A stretch of 19,627 bases of DNA from contig JAOXYB010015287.1 in NCBI GenBank assembly GCA_028565635.1, forward strand, positions 1 through 19,627. Direction: 5' to 3'. The notes under the pieces were generated by a model. It did not search any database. It had not been told where the DNA came from and saw only the letters and a program-made list of their open reading frames with translations. This stretch comes from Phoronis ovalis (Eukaryota > Phoronida > Phoronidae). Of this stretch, positions 18,498 to 19,627 are shown piece after piece. The position numbers and the translations under genes are program-made. Positions within the stretch are counted from its first letter, which is position 1; each line of letters begins with the position of its first letter.

Positions 18498-19627
18498 TTA
18501 GTGAAAAAATCCCATTTCGATCTAAATACGGACCCAGAGCGATTTTTGTTAAAAAGTTGACTCATTTAATACTAGGGACTTTTCTGTGAAAAGTGAACCC
18601 AATTTTAGATTTCCTGGTAAAAAAAGGATCTATTTGCGTGACACATCCCCGTATTAATAATGCATGTAAGAACCTTTCGGAATCACACACTAGTCGCTCA
18701 TGTGAATGGCTATAAGAAACATGATAAACCGTACTAAAAGTGTAATTAGCTTTTTTTAATAATTAATCAAAATTTCGGAAATTGTAGCGTGATAATCCCT
18801 CCTGGTAGTGATTTCAAGTGTTAATCTTTCATAATGTGTCATTGATCAGCTTAATGATTTCTCAGTTTTCACATAATATGCTAAGGATTGCAAATTTACA
18901 GGAAATTCATGATCACGTTGCTAATTTCGTCCCGCGAGATATTCAAATTCCTCTGAGAATAACTGATTTAACCGTTATAATTCAAAAGATAGTATAATGG
19001 TAATATACCAGAATGCCTAATCATAAATTAGGAGTCTTTCTATACAGATTATTTATACAAAGTCATATAATTGTGCACTTCTACTTTGAAAATGAAACCT
19101 GTGAGAAGTAATAATTATTACATGATACCCACAGTGCAGAGATAATATGCTATTTCATTACCACATTTGTTAATAATGTACTTGTCATACGGAGAATATT
19201 AAACTATTAAAGATACTTCTCTAAATACGTGGTTTTTTTTGTTAAACGTATGGTCTTCTCCGAAACTGATTGTTTTGTGCAACATCCGGGCAACAAATTA
19301 TATTCGCAATATGATGAAGTAGAAGAGAGCTGTAATCTATTTCATATTCGTATCCGGGGTTCCTACTGTATGTTCAAATACACTATAAGTTATTAGCATT
19401 CCATTCATAAAATATTTTCACAACTTTGTGTAAGATTAATTTTAAAAACAATTTTGTGTAGCGAGCATTTGACGCCACCTAAAATAAATGATGCCATAAC
19501 AGCTTGCTTTTTGCTTTTTTTTCAGTTGCTCAATATCAATTGACGTATATTATTCTAAAATATACTCTTGCTAATTCTTAGAAAAAGTACTAACGTATAT
19601 ATATAAATAGGTTGTAATTATCTCCTC
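18498..19627. other. AT-rich right end, no supported gene
   Basis: No family or long frame is seen. A strong acceptor-like signal (TTTTTGCTTTTTTTTCAG, AG at about 19524-19525) is followed by at most about 18 open codons before a stop in each frame. It could begin a terminal exon, but nothing ties it to a gene. Confidence 0.45.

Noticed and set aside
1-19627. CRISPR arrays, bacterial operons, tRNA or rRNA genes, viral genes
   Set aside because: No regularly spaced identical repeats with unique spacers, no tRNA A/B-box pair with cloverleaf, and no viral or bacterial protein signature was seen on either strand.

Overview
This window looks like AT-rich nuclear DNA from an animal. The coding signal is split into exons with GT-AG junctions, introns are a few hundred bases long, and there is no operon layout, Shine-Dalgarno pattern or dense coding. 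The only recognisable protein family, speriolin, belongs to animals and acts in sperm and at centrioles. The divergence of the protein and the many short tandem and inverted repeats suggest an invertebrate, perhaps a mollusc or other lophotrochozoan, but the phylum is a guess.

Left end (1-3.6 kb, minus strand): the 5' part of a speriolin-like (SPATC1/SPATC1L-type) gene. Four exons can be chained in one frame (3474-3243, 2909-2016, 1569-1258, 447-194) through matching splice phases, giving about 564 residues before the gene runs off the left edge. The protein has a short N-terminal coiled coil, a long low-complexity middle with a strongly basic run across an intron, and the start of the conserved C-terminal speriolin domain. 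Three cAMP-response-element-like sites lie 100-141 bases upstream of its ATG, which is notable because CREM/CREB factors drive spermatid genes in mammals.

Middle (3.6-11.8 kb): no supported gene. It holds a compact inverted repeat (4494-4534), a degenerate minisatellite (5418-5645), and a possible regulatory island at about 6.1-6.4 kb made of a full CRE, a GC-rich stretch and a perfect-length 5 x 26-bp array. After that come AT-rich sequence and short hairpins.

Right half (11.8-19.6 kb): a possible small two-exon gene for a single-pass membrane protein on the plus strand (11839-12327), two weak exon candidates near 12.7-13.1 kb, and two diverged tandem duplications (about 85 bp at 13.85 kb, 171-bp period at 17.5 kb). 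There are also two copies of a non-autonomous DNA transposon family. The copy at 18003-18488 is complete, with 70-bp terminal inverted repeats and a perfect 9-bp target-site duplication. The copy at 16318 has lost its right end.

Apart from the speriolin gene and its upstream sites, there is no sign that the elements act together as one system. The transposon family and the 26-bp array are the most likely undescribed items.
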